The position numbers and the translations under genes were made by a program. A stretch of DNA of 64,000 nt, from contig NZ_JASZYE010000004.1 of the NCBI RefSeq assembly GCF_030317145.1, forward strand, positions 186,001-250,000. The letters are read 5' to 3'. Source of the DNA: Variovorax flavidus (GTDB taxonomy: Bacteria > Pseudomonadota > Gammaproteobacteria > Burkholderiales > Burkholderiaceae_C). Below are positions 28,690 through 36,971 of the stretch, in pieces; position 1 is the stretch's first letter, and each line of letters begins with the position of its first letter. Under the pieces are notes generated by a model. It did not search any database. It saw only the letters and a program-made list of their open reading frames with translations, and was not told the DNA's origin.

Positions 28690-28815
28690 ACATAAAGATG
28701 TTCCAAGGGGGGTGGAGGGGGAGCGCCCCCTCCTGCGCGCGGACCGCCCTCAATGGGCGGTTCGCGCGCTCAGCCTGGCGCACGCGCGGGCGGCTGTGAA
28801 GCCGTCCGCGCGTGC
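28664..28815. repeat. Cluster of four consecutive strong hairpins
   Basis: Four inverted repeats follow each other: GTGTGATTCGGC around GCTA (28664-28691, perfect 12-base arms); GGAGGGGG/CCCCCTCC (28714-28733); 15-base arms at 28735-28749 and 28755-28769 with one mismatch; and 16-base arms at 28780-28795 and 28800-28815 around a GTGA loop with one mismatch. The mismatches would be G-U pairs in RNA. This dense structure beside a replication-type gene suggests an origin, a transfer origin or a structured control RNA. Confidence 0.65.
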
Positions 28816-28949
28816 CGCGCCGCTGCGCGTGGGCCCCGGTGCAGCGCGGTGCACGCCAAGCTGGGCCGCGTGCTACACGAGGCTGGGTAAAGGAACGAAC
28901 ACAGGATTACCAAACGGGCGAACCGCCCCTCGCAAGCTTTCTTGCCGGG

Positions 28950-29750
28950 GTGCGCCAACGCCCCGGTAAATCGAGTCTCCCGCCGTGAGAGCCAACTCTC
29001 GGCGAACGACTGCCTGTCGCGGTGTGCTTCTAATAGAGCTCGCACCGTGGCGACGGGCGCTGCAAGTTAACCAGCTTGCTTCGACCCAATCCGGAATGGA
29101 TGTTGGGCGACGCGGACACGGCCCACCAGGTGACTGGAGGGGGACCTGTCGATTCGCGAAACCGGGGGGTGGCCAGAAGGCCGCCGGAAGGCCCGGCCAG
29201 GGGCAGCGGGTAACCGTTGAACCTGTGCCTCGGAGGTGGGCTTCACGCGCGCAGGGTGACCTGCGCGAGCTGACCAGGCGAAAGCTCGGGTCGGTGGTAC
29301 TGGGGGGCGCAAGCCGCCCAGATCGATGGATAGCTTAAGCCTCTAATCGCACCCACGAGGGGGTGCGTCGAGGAGATCATGAGAGCCATTGGCCCGCCTG
29401 AAGTGCGGGTCGATCACAGTTGGAAGCGGCGTACCAGACTAAGGGGGAGCTATGGAACATCGTCCCCCTGAAATCGAGACCAGTCATGGTCTGAAAGCCC
29501 AAAGGGCCAGGTATGTACGCGAGGCAGTGGCGCTCTTGATCGCAGTAGCGGTCGAATAACGCGGGAAGTCTCTGCAGGTTTCTCCGGGTGGCACCGGGGA
29601 TGAACACCGCGCCAGTGGAAAAGCTGGCTTGGCAGGACGGGAGCGGCGCTGAGTAGATGTCGAAAGCCGATGTGCGATGTGATCGAAGCACATGGGCGAC
29701 GGCCTGCTAACGCAGCCGCCCAGGCGGGCAGGTACTGCTCATCGCGCCTT
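28950..29750 (+). ncRNA. Group II intron-like RNA without a reverse transcriptase
   Basis: No protein gene fits this stretch, yet it is full of ordered short stems. It begins with GTGCGCC at 28950, a typical bacterial group II intron 5' end. It contains AAAGCTCGGGTCGGTGGTAC, a CACCCACGAGGGGGTG stem, and GAGACCAGTCATGGTCTGAA near 29477-29496, which in my memory match domain I to III segments of bacterial class D introns in the same order. I cannot find the maturase/reverse transcriptase or a convincing domain V, so it is probably a 5' fragment or a degenerate ORF-less intron. The 3' limit given is approximate. Confidence 0.45.
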
Positions 29751-29949
29751 CAAGTCGGCGATGCACCTGCGGAGCTGTCCCCCGGGCCCAGGCCCGCGCC
29801 TGCGTCGCCGCATCCAGCAAAGCCGGATCGGCGAGCCTCATCGCCTCGTGCGCGGCGGGCGCGTACTTCACGGTTGCATCGCGAGAGGGCGCCGCGCAGC
29901 GCTCGGTGAGTGCCGCGGTCGAAGCGGCGACATCAGATATCTCCTGCAT
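29707..29949 (-). CDS. Small hypothetical protein downstream of the RepA-like gene
   Basis: A frame of 80 residues from the ATG at 29949, 115 bases after the RepA-like stop and on the same strand. Alanine/arginine-rich and helical (YAPAAHEAMRLADPALLDAA). Its last 15 codons lie next to the end of the intron-like RNA, so the natural C-terminus may have been cut by it. No family recognised. Confidence 0.3.
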   Translation of the reverse strand: MQEISDVAASTAALTERCAAPSRDATVKYAPAAHEAMRLADPALLDAATQARAWARGTAPQVHRRLEGAMSSTCPPGRLR

Positions 29950-30064
29950 CACGATCCGGCCGGTGCGCTGCGTTGTGCGCGGGTGCGTGGTCACGCCCGC
30001 GTCAGCATGTCCCACGATAGGGGGCCGGCGCGGCGCAAGGCGAGCGCGCACCCCGAGTGCGCCT

Positions 30065-31096
30065 TCAGGGCAAGCGCAGGTGGTCTACTTCCCGGACGAG
30101 ACATCCGGCTTCGACGAGACGGGCCACTGCTTCCGTAAACCGCGTCGTTGCGTGGCGACTGCCAGGCTTGTATTGGGCCTTGAAGGCAGAGAGGGCTTCG
30201 GACTCCCGAACACCCTGGCCGCCGTAACTGCGGACTATTTCCACCACGATCCTCTCGTTAGGGCCGAGACGTTCTTGAGCAGGCTTGGGCAAAGGACGAG
30301 GCGCGCCGTTAGCGTGGGCCCCGCCGGCCATCTCGTATGTCACGACGCACGAGGCGACATCCCCCTCGCCAGCTACTTCAAGGAGTTCGAAGGTCCACTC
30401 ATCGCCGACCTTGGCGTCTCGCTGCTTCTCCACCACCAGGGATCGCTTGCCGGCCTTCTTTTTCAGCTGGAAGATAGTGTCGCAATCCGCGGGAAGCTTG
30501 CTCGAGCCACGAAGACCCTTCGCCGAATCCTTGCCGGAATGCGCAATCAGAATGATCATGCCGTCGGTGAGCTTGCGCAGGTGGCGAATCCTCTTCATGG
30601 CACCGCCCATGTCGGCGCTGGAGTTTTCTTCAAGGCCCATCATCGCCGCAGACAACGTGTCGATGAAGATCACTGGGTGTTCATCGAGGTGAAGTGCCGC
30701 GATGGATTTGGCGAGGTGCTCGACATCTTTATCGTTGTCGAGGCCGAACCCCTCTTCCAGGATGAATCGAGCGCGATCAGGCAGGGGCCGTCCATGGTGT
30801 GTGGACCAAGCGCGCACCCGCGCTGCGATTCCGTCCGATCCTTCCAGTCCTACGTAAACAACGCCGCGCGCCTTGGCTGTATTTCCAAAGAACTGCCCCC
30901 CTTCGGCGATGGCGGCCAGGAGTTCGAGCGCAATGAAAGTTTTTCCCACGTTGGTAGCGCCGTAAATCGCGGCCACACCGGTCGCGGGCAGCATGCCAGG
31001 AATGGTCCACTCCTTTGGTGGCCGGCTAAGAAGTTCCGCAGCCGTCATCGCGGCATAGAGGGGTTTGGAATCGGGAAGTTGTTCGCGAATTTTCAT
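30065..31096 (-). CDS. RepA-type AAA ATPase (plasmid replication helicase-like)
   Basis: A protein of 343 residues from the ATG at 31096; a TTG at 31114 would add six residues. It belongs to the AAA_25/RecA-like group that includes the RSF1010 RepA helicase. Walker A is GATNVGKTF (residues 46-54), and Walker B is VIFIDTLSA with D146. The ILIAHSGKDSAKGLRGSS segment fits the motif 3/4 region. The C-terminal 60 residues look like a winged helix (VEIVRSYGGQGVRESEAL). It would unwind or remodel DNA at the plasmid origin. The start is preceded by a palindrome that may let it control itself. Confidence 0.8.
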   Translation of the reverse strand: MKIREQLPDSKPLYAAMTAAELLSRPPKEWTIPGMLPATGVAAIYGATNVGKTFIALELLAAIAEGGQFFGNTAKARGVVYVGLEGSDGIAARVRAWSTHHGRPLPDRARFILEEGFGLDNDKDVEHLAKSIAALHLDEHPVIFIDTLSAAMMGLEENSSADMGGAMKRIRHLRKLTDGMIILIAHSGKDSAKGLRGSSKLPADCDTIFQLKKKAGKRSLVVEKQRDAKVGDEWTFELLEVAGEGDVASCVVTYEMAGGAHANGAPRPLPKPAQERLGPNERIVVEIVRSYGGQGVRESEALSAFKAQYKPGSRHATTRFTEAVARLVEAGCLVREVDHLRLP

Positions 31097-31099
31097 AGT

Positions 31100-31118
31100 G
31101 TCCTTGTGGGTCAAGGAC
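31100..31118. promoter_or_regulatory. Palindrome directly upstream of the RepA-like start
   Basis: GTCCTTG (31100-31106) and CAAGGAC (31112-31118) form an exact inverted repeat with five bases between, ending three bases before the ATG on the minus strand. It overlaps the ribosome-binding region, a position suited to an autoregulatory operator or an RNA hairpin that limits translation. A weak TTGACC / TATAGG pair lies further upstream with short spacing. Confidence 0.45.
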
Positions 31119-31223
31119 GCCTATAGCGACTGGAAGCGCGGTCAAGCCCGTGCACGTCGGCACGGATGTGCGCGGTCGACGTTGGCGGCGCTGCGCCGGA
31201 TAATTTCGGCGGGCGGCGTTGGT

Positions 31224-31457
31224 ATTCCCGATATTCCCGATAGGTTCGGTATTCCCGATAACTCGCATATCTCGGAAATCTCGGCCACCCAGGCATGCCC
31301 CGAAGTGCGCGCTATGTCGATATGTCGACATGCCCTATATGCGCGATATCTCCGATATTGCCGATATGGCCGATATGGCCGATATGGCCGATATGGCCGA
31401 TATTTCCGGTATCCCCCATATCCCCGATATCCCCGATCTCCCCGATATCCCCGATAT
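31224..31457. repeat. Two blocks of 9-base tandem repeats (candidate iterons or centromere)
   Basis: Block 1 (31224-31286) has seven 9-base units, three of them exactly ATTCCCGAT. Block 2 (31341-31457) has thirteen 9-base units with consensus NNCCGATAT; units 4-7 are exactly GGCCGATAT, and units 10, 12 and 13 are CCCCGATAT. The register is kept without indels through each block. It lies between the start of the RepA-like gene and the end of the partition genes, so it may be the origin iterons or the site bound by the small partition protein. Open frames across it encode only MAD or ISP repeats and are not genes. Confidence 0.75.
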
Positions 31458-31487
31458 CCCGCAGCGTTCGGCAGTATTTGTGAGCGT

Positions 31488-31516
31488 AAAAAAAGAAGGC
31501 CCAGTAAGGGCCTTCT
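31488..31516 (-). terminator. Rho-independent terminator after the partition genes
   Basis: On the minus strand AGAAGGCCC and GGGCCTTCT pair around TTACT, followed by seven T residues (31494-31488). It lies about 30 bases after the stop of the small partition-type gene. Confidence 0.88.
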
Positions 31517-31545
31517 GATATTGGTGGCATGGAGACAGATCCTGC

Positions 31546-31884
31546 CTACCGGGTCTCCTTCTTGCGTCCTGGTTTGACCCTCTCGACCTTGTCAAGTGCG
31601 GCCACGAGGTCCGGCCCGCTTAGTGCGGAAAGGAGCAGGAGGCCGGCGCGCGCAATCTCGGAGTTCCAGGTGACGCGTCCTTCACGTGCCGCCCGCGCCT
31701 GAAGCTCCCGGATCAGCGAGACCTCCGTCGGAAGCAGGGAGAAGCTGACGCAGACTGTCACCTTGGAGGACGCCTGACCAGGAATCCGTCCGTTGGCACC
31801 GTCTGCGGCGTCGAGGCGCTTTTCCAATTGGCGTTTGTTCGACTGCAAGCTGTGGCGAAGATCGTTCTTGACGCTGGCGCTCAT
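31546..31884 (-). CDS. Small partition-type protein (ParB-position)
   Basis: A protein of 112 residues from the ATG at 31884; start and ParA stop overlap as ATGA, so the two are coupled. The N-terminal 50 residues are charged and likely flexible. The C-terminal part (VCVSFSLLPTEVSLIRELQA, then EIARAGLLLLSAL) has the size and strand-helix-helix pattern of a ribbon-helix-helix or similar small centromere-binding protein. Position after ParA and beside the 9-base repeats makes centromere binding likely. The family itself is not recognised. Confidence 0.6.
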   Translation of the reverse strand: MSASVKNDLRHSLQSNKRQLEKRLDAADGANGRIPGQASSKVTVCVSFSLLPTEVSLIRELQARAAREGRVTWNSEIARAGLLLLSALSGPDLVAALDKVERVKPGRKKETR

Positions 31885-32387
31885 CAAAGCCACCCCATCC
31901 TTTCGTACATCTCCCTCGCAACCGCTTGCGATTCCGCCGCGGCCACCTTGTGTGCAGAGCCCATGCGGGCAGGGACGCTGCCTTCGAGGGCTGCTTGCTG
32001 GAAGCTCATCCGACTTCCGAGCGTGGCGTCCAGAACGGGGACGTCGCTGTCCTCGCGCATCACGTCCAGGGCGTCGTGGCACAGGCGCGTGTGGGAAACG
32101 CGGTTGGCGACAACGAAGGCGCGAAGATCATTGTTCACAAGGCGTGCCCGATTGATCAGTTCGGTAATCCCTTGGGTAGCCCACAGGTCCGAAGGGGTGG
32201 GCTGCAGCGGGATGAGGCACACGTCCGAGGCCAGGAGTGCACTTTGGGTCACTGGCGCATCGACGGCCGGTGGGCAGTCGATGACGATGTACTCGTAGTC
32301 AGCGGCCAGCGGCCGGACCAACTGATGGAGCTTGTTCTGGGCATGCGCTATGCCCATCACGGCCGCCGGAAACGGTTTGTGCTCGGG
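31884..32387 (-). pseudogene. ParA partition ATPase, 5' truncated
   Basis: From about 32387 the frame encodes the second part of a ParA protein: PFPAAVMGIAHAQNKLH, then the Walker B region YEYIVIDCPPAVDAP, then QSALLASDVCLIPLQPTPSDLW and a normal C-terminus. The first 60 or so residues of a ParA, with the KGGxGKTT Walker A loop, are missing. Upstream the frame continues into serine-rich sequence antisense to another frame. The protein made from the ATG at 32357 could not bind ATP normally. The break is therefore a deletion or recombination junction. Confidence 0.75.
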
Positions 32388-32703
32388 TGCGCTCGTCAGC
32401 GCTTGCGACGTGGCTGGACGTTCGGACCTGGAGTCGCTGGAGATCTCGGCCGTGGACTGCAGGCTGTACGCGCTGCTGGTGGGACAGAGCCGACCCGGCA
32501 TGGCGCCGCTGGTGCCCATAAGGGGCTTCAGCGAACTGCTGTCCGAAACGGAAGAGCTGCGCAGGTTGACGGAAAGCGAGGTCTTCGACGCGGTTGCGGG
32601 GCTGCGTGAAGACCTGCGGGGGCCGAAGGCCTGCTCCGTGCTGATGCTGCCGGGTGCGCAGAGGCTCAAGTCGCTGACCATCACGGTTTGCCAGCCGCGA
32701 TAA
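32332..32703 (+). pseudogene. Plus-strand gene remnant ending at a terminator
   Basis: The frame read from about 32400 looks protein-like (ALLVGQSRPGMAPLVPIRGF, then ELLSETEELRRLTESEVFDA) and ends with TAA at 32701-32703. A plus-strand hairpin terminator follows 38 bases later. Its start would lie antisense to the ParA remnant, so the 5' end has probably been lost. An ATG at 32502 would leave a 67-residue product. I do not recognise the family. Confidence 0.35.
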
Positions 32704-32740
32704 CAGGCCAACTGCGAAAGCCGAGAAGTAGTTGTTTTGC

Positions 32741-32769
32741 GAGGCCCCACCAGTTGGTGGGCCTCTTTT
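32741..32769 (+). terminator. Rho-independent terminator
   Basis: GAGGCCCCACCA and TGGTGGGCCTC pair with one bulged C around GT, followed by TTTT (32766-32769). The T run is only on the plus strand, so it ends the plus-strand remnant just upstream. Confidence 0.65.
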
Positions 32770-33644
32770 CGTACCAAGCTGGAGCACACGTCTTTGCCAA
32801 ATACACCCGCGTGTGCCAGGCGCGGCCCCGCCAACCTCGAATCGAATCACTTACCCCTTCGGAGCGTCGCCAGCTTCAGGTGAAAGCGGCCCGACGATCG
32901 GCGCCCATTCGGCAGTTCTGGCGCTGGCCGGTAAGCGACCGCCTATCCCATTTTGAACAAGTGTTGGTTCCTCGGCCCGCGCGGGCATAGGTTTCGGCTG
33001 ACGTCCACGGGCAGTCTTTCAGCCGTCGGTCTCTGGACGTCCGGTCTCGAACGCAAAGCTGCTGTTGGCCTGTCGGATTCCATCGACAGCTCCGTGCCCG
33101 TTGCAGACATTCGCCTGCGCTTGTGGAGCTGGAGCAACCGGCCATCACCGGTCCTCGGACTGCGTAAAGCGAAAGGTAAGTCAAGACTGGGTGCTGTCCT
33201 TCGAAAGTTGATGCCGAATGACGGCGGTCTCAGCAAGCTGACTTTCGGCCTCTTCTTCACGAGCGACTGGTCTACCTTGGAACTTGGCGTCCGCCGAAAT
33301 CATTGAAGAAATTTGCCTCGGCGACGGTGATCGAATGTTTGAAGGGCTGCTTTCCAATGTCCCGAAATGGCGTTCGGGGCCCATGGCGGTCAATGAGTGT
33401 CGCGCCGCTAAGGATAGCTCCGCAGCGGGTGCGGTCAGTGGCCGCCGGCGGCCGTTCTCAGCCACCTGGCATTGAGCAGTCGCTGGCGCCGGGGAGCGGT
33501 GCCGGCCCGAGCGGCGGCGCGGCAGGCAAGATCAGTTCGCCCTGACGGACGGCTTTGTTCGCGGGTGAATCCAACGATTGATCAATTACTGATCTGCCGA
33601 GACCGTAATGATCGATGCGTGGATAGACCGATAGTCTCACCTAC
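32770..33644. other. Non-coding interval before the injection-system operon
   Basis: I see no credible gene in these 875 bases. Small frames have no consistent codon bias. The sequence around 33000-33130 and 33340-33450 has the look of degenerate extragenic repeats like those at 62.5-62.9 kb. The last 100 bases are AT-richer (TTGATCAATTACTGATC near 33575) and should hold the promoter of the operon, but no good -35/-10 pair is clear. Confidence 0.4.
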
Positions 33645-36374
33645 TTGGCAAATCCAATCTCAGCCGCCGAGGCCGATCGCCAACTGAGGTACTCCATCAC
33701 ACACTTCCCTCCGAATGGAAATTCGGGGGATGCCTTGAATCAGATCCGCGTGCTAATCGGTTGTGCCGACTATCTGGTGACGCCAGACATCGAGCGTGAC
33801 GTCCGCGCCTCGACGGAAATGCACCTGGTCGCCGATGCTATGACGCCCGGCGAGGCTCTCCGCCGCCTTGATGCGGATCCGACGCTGGTCGATGTGCTAC
33901 TGCTCATCGGAGATGTACCGGCGTTCGACCGCACTGGCTTGTTGAAGCGGCATGCATCGCTGCGCATTCTGCAACTCCTGACCTTGGATTCAGCAGTGCG
34001 CTTTGATGCCCTCGGTCTGAGCAAGGAGCAGGTGATCGATTTTCTGGTGGCCTTCGGGCGCGAGCGCGATTCGACCCTGGGGGGGCGCTGGCGGACGATC
34101 GCACCGACTGACAGAGCTCCCGGCCAGGCTGTCGCATTGCCACTACCGAACCCCGCGGCTGAAGCGAAGCCAGGTGAGGCGAACCGTGGTGAGCCCAAGG
34201 CGGCGCCGAAAATCACGGGTGCACCTGAGACGGATCAGCTCTGGGCCATCGTTTGCGATTGGCTGGATGCCGCCTTGCATCGATTCAACGATGCACGACC
34301 GACCGCGCCGGACGAGATGACCGGCCTGACGGTGCCCCAGGCCCTGGTGGTCAAGCTGCTGACCCGCTGCGCCGCCGAAGACGGCGAGGACGCCGGCGCC
34401 GACGCCGTCAACGCGGCCTTGAATGCCCTGGACAACGCGCTGCGCACCCAGGCGGCCACGCCGCTCGCGCGGCTCTTCCGGGCGCTTGACCTGCACCCGG
34501 AGGCGCGCCAGCTTTTCTTGCTGGCCTTGGCGCCGGAACTGGATTGCCGATACCAGCGCGTCTTCGGCGTGTTCAACGATGACATGGGCCAGCGCGCGCT
34601 CGGCTTCGGCGTGGCCTGCGCGGTGATCGGGCCGCAAGCCCAGGTGCGGACATCGCTGGCGGCCTTCGACGGGCTCGACCGCCTGCGCCTGCTGGACCGG
34701 GACTCGCGGCATCCGCCGGCTTTCGATGAAGCGCTGCGGGTGGATCCGCCCTTGTGTGCGTGGCTGCTCGGGCACGCCGAGGCGCTGGAGGCCGACCCGG
34801 CCTTGCAGGGCGCCCTTCGCAAGGCGCCGTGGCCGGGTAGGCGCTGGCTCGTCGGTGAACAGGACAGGCAGCATGGGGCGGCGTTGATCGAGGCGCTGAG
34901 AAAGGCCGCAGGTGCCGGACACGGCGTCGTGCTGGAAGGCTCCGACGTGGACGGCTGGCGTGCGCTGCTGGAGTCGGCGAAGGGCGCGGAGCCGCTGTGG
35001 CGCGTCGATCTTGGGGCTCTAGGCGAACGGTCGGTGGCCGAGCAGCAGGATCTCGCGGCGCGGCTGGAGCGCCTCACGCTGCTGCGCGGCGGATGGCTGG
35101 TGCTGGACGCTTCCGCCTTCCCTGATCGGCCTGCGCTGGTGGCGCCGATGGGACCCTTGCTGGGCTCGCTGGGCTCGCTGGGCTCGCTGGGCACGATGAC
35201 GCGCGTTGCTATCGTGGCGCGTCGCGCGGAGATCGTGCTCGGCGCGCTGGCGGGGCACGAGCCGCAGGTCTTGAAGCGCGAGCCGGCGCCGTTGAAGGCC
35301 CGCGCCGCGGTGCTGGCACGGGCCGGTACTGACGCCGGGCTGTCTTTGACCGGCGCAGATGCCGAGCGCCTGGCGGCGGGCTTGCCTGTCGGTCTGGCCC
35401 AACTCGACGAGGCCGTGCGCCTGATGCAGGCGCGATCCGCGCGCGGGGAGCCCCAGGACTCCGCGCGCGACTTTGCCCGCGCGCTTCGCTGGGCGGCGAG
35501 TCCGGACCTTCCGCGTTTCGCGCGCCGGCTCGAGGCGTCGTTCCAGCTGGACGACGTGGTGCTGCCGCCCGAACCCGCGGCGCAGCTGCGCGAAATCGTG
35601 GCGAACGTGTGCCATGCCGCGCGCGTGATGCAGGACTGGGGCTTCGAAGCGCAGTTGCCGTATGGCCGCGGCGTGACCGCCTTGTTTTCCGGGCCGAGCG
35701 GGACGGGCAAGACGATGGCGGCGCAGGCGATCGCGCAGACCCTGGGAGTGGAGGCCTTTGTCGTGGACCTGTCGCGGATCGTCAGCAAGTACATCGGCGA
35801 GACGGAGAAGCACCTCGACGCGGTGTTCGACGACGCCGAGCGTGCCGGTGCCGTGCTGCTCTTCGACGAGGCCGACGCGCTCTTCGGCAAGCGCAGCGAG
35901 GTCAGGGACGCGCACGACCGCTACGCCAACATCGAGGTGGCCTACCTGCTGCAGCGCCTGGAGGCGTTCACGGGCCTGGGCATCCTGACGACCAACCTGC
36001 GGCAGAACATCGACTCCGCCTTCCTGCGCCGCTTCCGGTTCATCGTAGAGTTTCCGCAGCCGGATGTGAAGGCGCGGGAGGAACTCTGGCGGCGCTGCCT
36101 GCCGACCACGGCACCGCGAGAGGCCGGGCTGGAGGCTGGGCTGCGGCAGCTGGCGGCGAACTGCGAACTCAACGGCGGAAACATCCGGCAGATCACGGTG
36201 CGCGCCGCCTTCGCGGCCGCGCAGCAGGCGGCACCGGGCAGGGAGGGCCGGATCGGCATGTCGCATCTGCTGGAGGCGGCGCTGGCGGAGGTGCGCAAGC
36301 TCGGCCTGGTCGGCACGGAACGCCGCCTGACGGCCTTGTCCGCCGAGTTCAACCGGCCCCTGCGGGCGGCGTGA
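33645..36374 (+). CDS. AAA+ ATPase of the eCIS (Afp15-like)
   Basis: Up to 909 residues from a TTG at 33645; the next ATG is 57 residues later, so the start is uncertain. The first 160 residues are a separate domain (SITHFPPNG, FDALGLSKEQVIDFLVAF). A long helical region follows, with an LGS repeat near 505-516 encoded by a 9-base tandem repeat. The AAA+ core is at the end: Walker A GPSGTGKT near residue 683, Walker B LLFDEADALFG near 738, sensor ILTTNL, and RRFRF. Afp15/PVC15-type ATPases are needed to assemble or load the particle; they are not ClpV-like disassembly enzymes. It is the first gene of the operon. Confidence 0.88.
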   Translation: MANPISAAEADRQLRYSITHFPPNGNSGDALNQIRVLIGCADYLVTPDIERDVRASTEMHLVADAMTPGEALRRLDADPTLVDVLLLIGDVPAFDRTGLLKRHASLRILQLLTLDSAVRFDALGLSKEQVIDFLVAFGRERDSTLGGRWRTIAPTDRAPGQAVALPLPNPAAEAKPGEANRGEPKAAPKITGAPETDQLWAIVCDWLDAALHRFNDARPTAPDEMTGLTVPQALVVKLLTRCAAEDGEDAGADAVNAALNALDNALRTQAATPLARLFRALDLHPEARQLFLLALAPELDCRYQRVFGVFNDDMGQRALGFGVACAVIGPQAQVRTSLAAFDGLDRLRLLDRDSRHPPAFDEALRVDPPLCAWLLGHAEALEADPALQGALRKAPWPGRRWLVGEQDRQHGAALIEALRKAAGAGHGVVLEGSDVDGWRALLESAKGAEPLWRVDLGALGERSVAEQQDLAARLERLTLLRGGWLVLDASAFPDRPALVAPMGPLLGSLGSLGSLGTMTRVAIVARRAEIVLGALAGHEPQVLKREPAPLKARAAVLARAGTDAGLSLTGADAERLAAGLPVGLAQLDEAVRLMQARSARGEPQDSARDFARALRWAASPDLPRFARRLEASFQLDDVVLPPEPAAQLREIVANVCHAARVMQDWGFEAQLPYGRGVTALFSGPSGTGKTMAAQAIAQTLGVEAFVVDLSRIVSKYIGETEKHLDAVFDDAERAGAVLLFDEADALFGKRSEVRDAHDRYANIEVAYLLQRLEAFTGLGILTTNLRQNIDSAFLRRFRFIVEFPQPDVKAREELWRRCLPTTAPREAGLEAGLRQLAANCELNGGNIRQITVRAAFAAAQQAAPGREGRIGMSHLLEAALAEVRKLGLVGTERRLTALSAEFNRPLRAA

Positions 36375-36384
36375 GGATTGAAAT

Positions 36385-36969
36385 ATGAGCGCGGCCGCCA
36401 TTGAACTCGTCACGCTGGCGTTGCGGGACCGGATTGCCGAGGCCTTGGAGTCGACGTCCGCCAATGGCGACGTCTTCATCGGACCGCTGAGTGCGAGCGG
36501 CACGACATCACGGCGGGTGGTGCTGTTCCTGTACCGCGTGGCGGTCAACACGGAACTGCGCAACCGGCCGTATTCCCACGTCAAGGAAACCAGCAAGGTC
36601 GCGGAGCTGCACGAACACGCCGTCCCCTTGGATCTGCATTTCCTGATCACGCCGAGCCTGCGGCCTGACGTTGACAGCGCAAACGAGTCGGACCGTGCGG
36701 AGCTGCGGGATCTCGGCCAGATCATCCTGGCGCTGCACCTGGATCCGGTGATCACGGGCCGCTACGTCGCTGGGCAGACCTGCAAGCTGGTGCTGGAGCA
36801 GTTGTCCTCGGAGGAGATGAGCCGGCTCTGGGGTCTGTTTCCGACCGAGAACTACCGGACGTCGGTGTCGCTGCTGGTGTCGCCGGTGTGGCTGGTGCCG
36901 ACGCTGAAGCCGCCTGGCGCGCCGGTCCTGGACGAGACCTACGCGACTCGCGCGGGCGTGGAGGTCTGA
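36385..36969 (+). CDS. DUF4255 protein, eCIS tail cap/terminator (Afp16-like)
   Basis: A protein of 194 residues. It opens with AIELVTLALRDRI, has VVLFLYRVAVNTELRNRPY and LDLHFLITP, and ends with a VWLVPTLKP-like strand, the core of DUF4255 (Afp16/PVC16). The family caps the tube and sheath end of the particle and sets its length together with the tape measure. It starts 10 bases after the ATPase stop and is coupled to the next gene. Confidence 0.88.
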   Translation: MSAAAIELVTLALRDRIAEALESTSANGDVFIGPLSASGTTSRRVVLFLYRVAVNTELRNRPYSHVKETSKVAELHEHAVPLDLHFLITPSLRPDVDSANESDRAELRDLGQIILALHLDPVITGRYVAGQTCKLVLEQLSSEEMSRLWGLFPTENYRTSVSLLVSPVWLVPTLKPPGAPVLDETYATRAGVEV

Positions 36970-36971
36970 CC

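Noticed and set aside
29906..31126. 406-residue plus-strand frame opposite the RepA-like gene
   Set aside because: Its translation has no recognisable domain, while the opposite strand has complete Walker A and B motifs and a start with a nearby palindrome.
31341..31457. CRISPR array
   Set aside because: The period is 9 bases with no unique spacers, and no cas gene is present; it is a simple tandem repeat.
32700..32834. Walker A loop of ParA in the sequence RKTTTS on the minus strand near 32740
   Set aside because: The surrounding residues do not match ParA, the stretch coincides with a plus-strand terminator hairpin, and the 90 residues that follow are serine-rich antisense sequence.
33181..33465. 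94-residue minus-strand frame upstream of the operon
   Set aside because: Low similarity to any protein pattern I know, placed in degenerate repeat-like DNA, no good start context.
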